A DNA stretch of 64,000 nucleotides from Photobacterium sp. Ph5 (lineage in GTDB: Bacteria > Pseudomonadota > Gammaproteobacteria > Enterobacterales > Vibrionaceae): the NCBI RefSeq assembly GCF_022129445.1, contig NZ_JADQAQ010000003.1, forward strand, positions 97,219 to 161,218. Direction: 5' to 3'. The position numbers and the translations under genes are program-made. The notes under the pieces are model-generated. The model had not been told where the DNA came from, searched no databases, and saw only the letters and a list, made by a program, of their open reading frames with translations. Position 1 is the first letter of the stretch, and the number at the start of each line of letters is the position of its first letter. Of this stretch, positions 61,321-64,000 are shown in pieces.

Positions 61321-63798
61321 ATGATTAAGTTGCCTCTTCATTTTCAGTCAAGAAAACACGTTGCACCACCCAAAGACAGTGGTGGAAAAAAGCCGACGAC
61401 ACCACGAAAGAAAACCCCAGTAAAACCTACAGCAAAAAAGCCCACTAAACGTACTCCTGCTGCGAGTGCAACCAAAAAGGTGCCAGCTAAGAAATCAGCC
61501 ACGAAAAAAACAAAGAAGTCGGTGAAAACAGATCGTCCTTGGTTACGCAAGCTGGGTTGGTTGAGCTTTAAAATCGGCTTAGTGGTTGTTGCTGCCATGC
61601 TGGTTGTGGGGATTTACCTTGATACGATTGTACGTAATAAAATGGATGGTCAAATTTGGGATTTACCGTCCGTTGTGTATGGTCGAGTATTAACACTTCG
61701 CCCTGATCAACACATCAGTATTAGGGATGTGCGTCGTGAATTGGATTTATTGAAATACTACAAAGTGCGCACGCCAACCCGTATTGGGGAATACTCTGCT
61801 TCATCAACTCGCATTGAATTGATCCGACGTCCGTTTGATTTTCCTGAAGGTGCAGAGAAGAAACAGCATGTGTTGCTGACGTTTTCGGGCACTACGCTAA
61901 CAAGCATTAAAGATCTCACCACCAAGCGTTCGTTAGGTTATTTCAACATTGAACCGAAAATGCTAGGCATGCTGGGGCTTTCAGGTAATGAGCAGCGTAT
62001 TTTTATGAAGCGCGACGAGTTTCCACCACTCTTAATTGATGCATTACTCGCGACAGAAGATAGAGATTTCTATCAGCATGATGGTGTATCACCATTGGCA
62101 ATCATTCGCGCCATGTTTGTGAACTTGCGTGCGGGTCGAACGGTACAAGGAGGCAGCACCTTAACCCAACAGCTCGCTAAGAACTTATTTTTAAGTCGTG
62201 AGCGTAGCCTATGGCGTAAAGTTCGTGAGGCTTACATTGCCGTTATTATTGATTATCGCTATAGCAAAGATCGGATATTAGAAGCTTACCTTAACGAGAT
62301 TTATCTGGGGCAAAATGGCGGTAAAGAAGTTCATGGCTTCCCATTGGCTGCTAGATTGTATTTTGGTCGCCCATTAGAAGAGCTCACATCAGCCCAATTA
62401 GCAATGCTGGTGGGTATGGTTAAAGGACCTTCTCAATTTAACCCTTGGCGACATCCTGAACGTACGTTAGAACGCCGTGATTTAGTCCTCAGCCTATTGT
62501 TGAAAAATAATACCCTTACAGGTGCTGAATATGAAGTGGCAGCCTCTAGCCCATTAGGGGTGCAAAAAACACCGAAGATTGCGAGTCGACAGCCCGCTTA
62601 TTTCCAGCAGCTACAACGTGAATTAGAGCGTGATGTCGGTGATATTTATAAGTCAGGTAAAGGGCTGCGTATATTTAGTACGTTAGATCCATTGTCTCAA
62701 CAAGCGGCTGAGCAAAGCGTTGCATCAATGGTACCTAAGCTAAATAAAAAAGCAGGGCTTAAAGTAGAAACCGCGATGGTAGTGGTTGATCGCTTAAGTG
62801 GGGAAGTACGTGCTGTTATCGGCGGAAGTCGTCCTGGTTATGCTGGCTTTAACCGCGCATTAGATGCCAGTCGTCAAATTGGTTCATTGGCAAAGCCTGC
62901 GGTGTATTTATCGGCATTAAGTCAACCGAATCGTTTTAGCTTAGCAACCAGCTTAGATGACAAATCCATTGTTCTACGAGGCAGTAAAGGTAACTCTTGG
63001 CGTCCACGTAACTATGATCGTAAGTTTAGAGGGCAAGTACCACTCTATTATGCGTTAGCGAATTCATTAAATGTGCCGACTGTTAATCTGGGTTTAAAAG
63101 TCGGGTTAGGGACTGTGATTGATACCATGGCTAAGTTGGGGGTGGATCGTAATGAAGTGCCTAAGTTGCCGTCTATTTTGTTAGGTTCATTTACCTTATC
63201 GCCTTATGAAGTTGCGCAAATGTTCCAGACAATCACAAGTGGTGGTCGCAGAGCAGATTTAACGGCATTACGCGCGGTTGTTGATCAGAAAGGTAGGATT
63301 CTTTATCAAAACTACCCTAAAGCCTCTCAGGTGGTACCAGAGCAAGCAGCATGGCTGACAACTTATGACATGAAGCGGGTAGTGAGCCAAGGTACAGCCC
63401 GTTACTTACAGAGTAAATTTAGTGCTGCGAAATTGGCAGGTAAAACGGGTACCACAGATAAAAACCGTGATAGCTGGTTTGCGGGAGCTGATGGGCATGA
63501 AGTCGCAGTGGTATGGGTTGGGCGTGATGACAATACACCAGTGCGATTAACGGGCTCTAGCGGTGCATTAAGAATTTATGCTGATTACTTAACACGTCGT
63601 AAGCCTGCACCATTAACGCTGCCATGGCCTAAGCAGATCACTACCATGAAGTATGATAAGCAAGCGAATGGGACATTAACCCCTAATTGTAGTGGTAATG
63701 TAACCTTGCCGGTTTGGGATCAGGATGGGCAGCTTAAAGCTCAGTGCTCAACTAAAAAGCCAGCAGCTTGGATCACAAATATGTTCACGGGTGGTTAA
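61321..63798 (+). CDS. mrcB: Penicillin-binding protein 1B (bifunctional class A PBP)
   Basis: An 825-residue inner-membrane enzyme that polymerises and cross-links peptidoglycan. A Lys/Thr/Ala-rich cytoplasmic tail of about 75 residues with KK-P repeats is followed by a membrane helix (about 85-105) and the UB2H domain that contacts LpoB. The glycosyltransferase domain has the catalytic Glu246 in ATEDRDFYQHDG and QGGSTLTQQLAKN. The transpeptidase has SLAK (Ser522, Lys525), SLN at 582-584 and KTGT at 708. The ATG overlaps the stop of a seven-codon ORF and has no well-spaced ribosome site. Confidence 0.97.
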   Translation: MIKLPLHFQSRKHVAPPKDSGGKKPTTPRKKTPVKPTAKKPTKRTPAASATKKVPAKKSATKKTKKSVKTDRPWLRKLGWLSFKIGLVVVAAMLVVGIYLDTIVRNKMDGQIWDLPSVVYGRVLTLRPDQHISIRDVRRELDLLKYYKVRTPTRIGEYSASSTRIELIRRPFDFPEGAEKKQHVLLTFSGTTLTSIKDLTTKRSLGYFNIEPKMLGMLGLSGNEQRIFMKRDEFPPLLIDALLATEDRDFYQHDGVSPLAIIRAMFVNLRAGRTVQGGSTLTQQLAKNLFLSRERSLWRKVREAYIAVIIDYRYSKDRILEAYLNEIYLGQNGGKEVHGFPLAARLYFGRPLEELTSAQLAMLVGMVKGPSQFNPWRHPERTLERRDLVLSLLLKNNTLTGAEYEVAASSPLGVQKTPKIASRQPAYFQQLQRELERDVGDIYKSGKGLRIFSTLDPLSQQAAEQSVASMVPKLNKKAGLKVETAMVVVDRLSGEVRAVIGGSRPGYAGFNRALDASRQIGSLAKPAVYLSALSQPNRFSLATSLDDKSIVLRGSKGNSWRPRNYDRKFRGQVPLYYALANSLNVPTVNLGLKVGLGTVIDTMAKLGVDRNEVPKLPSILLGSFTLSPYEVAQMFQTITSGGRRADLTALRAVVDQKGRILYQNYPKASQVVPEQAAWLTTYDMKRVVSQGTARYLQSKFSAAKLAGKTGTTDKNRDSWFAGADGHEVAVVWVGRDDNTPVRLTGSSGALRIYADYLTRRKPAPLTLPWPKQITTMKYDKQANGTLTPNCSGNVTLPVWDQDGQLKAQCSTKKPAAWITNMFTGG

Positions 63799-63822
63799 CC
63801 GCGCGTATTAATCATTATTGGT

Positions 63823-63856
63823 AAAGCCTCGCTCATTGTAGTGGGGCTTTTTTTTA
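63823..63856 (+). terminator. Terminator after mrcB
   Basis: AAAGCCTCGCT (63823-63833) pairs over 11 bp with AGTGGGGCTTT (63840-63850), including two G-T pairs, and runs into T's. Confidence 0.85.
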
Positions 63857-63910
63857 TCTAATAATTGTTAGATAGGCTAGGAAACAGAATAGATAATTGA
63901 TTTTATCGAG

Positions 63911-63942
63911 ATGAAAAAAAACCTCATCAAAGATGAGGTTTC
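63911..63942 (-). terminator. Terminator of the tRNA-Thr transcript
   Basis: On the minus strand AAACCTCATC and GATGAGGTTT close a three-base loop and are followed by five or more T's. It starts seven bases after the tRNA CCA end. Confidence 0.88.
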
Positions 63943-63948
63943 AAAAGA

Positions 63949-64000
<52 letters not shown>

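Overview
The window reads as a chromosomal core region of a gammaproteobacterium of the family Vibrionaceae, most likely Photobacterium or a close relative. The reasons are moderate-to-low GC, protein sequences close to Vibrio and E. coli homologues, a LuxR/HapR/LitR-type quorum-sensing master regulator next to hpt, a DciA helicase loader next to secA, and no ddlB in the division cluster. Gene order follows the E. coli 'two-minute' region from the dcw cluster to mrcB, with several lineage-specific insertions. No phage, insertion sequence, CRISPR array or toxin-antitoxin locus is visible, and I do not see an undescribed multi-gene system.

Region 1 (1-16,080) is the division and cell-wall cluster: rsmH (3' end), ftsL, ftsI, murE, murF, mraY, murD, ftsW, murG, murC, then ftsQ, ftsA, ftsZ and lpxC, all on the + strand. 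The upstream part is almost gapless. A 268-bp gap between murC and ftsQ replaces ddlB and holds a terminator-like hairpin and a promoter candidate. Region 2 (16,100-27,480) holds dciA (-), secA (+), then a minus-strand block pilA-pilB-pilC-pilD-coaE-zapD-yacG-mutT (type IV pilus assembly fused to a housekeeping tail), with nadC upstream of it.

Region 3 (27,700-42,500) is central carbon metabolism. It runs ampD, then pdhR-aceE-aceF-lpd (pyruvate dehydrogenase and its repressor, with two palindromic PdhR boxes upstream), an inserted chemoreceptor gene (-), acnB, a glycerate kinase (-) and yacL. Region 4 (42,500-49,040) is accessory relative to E. coli: glnK-amtB behind a sigma-54 promoter with an NtrC-like site, a ferric-iron ABC transporter fbpABC behind a Fur box, and litR (-). 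Region 5 (49,050-64,000) returns to conserved synteny: hpt, can, yadG-yadH, the minus-strand set dksA-gluQ-pcnB-folK-panB-panC, sfsA, hrpB, mrcB, and the 3' part of a tRNA-Thr(UGU) at the right edge.

The most interesting signals lie between genes. They are a self-complementary litR leader that overlaps a Qrr-type pairing site, a 13-bp inverted repeat in front of hpt, an NtrC site inside a terminator hairpin, a palindrome-in-terminator between murC and ftsQ, a small ORF directly before secA, a hairpin-dense dksA-gluQ spacer, and a probable non-AUG start for pcnB. All calls are from reading the sequence; no database search was run.
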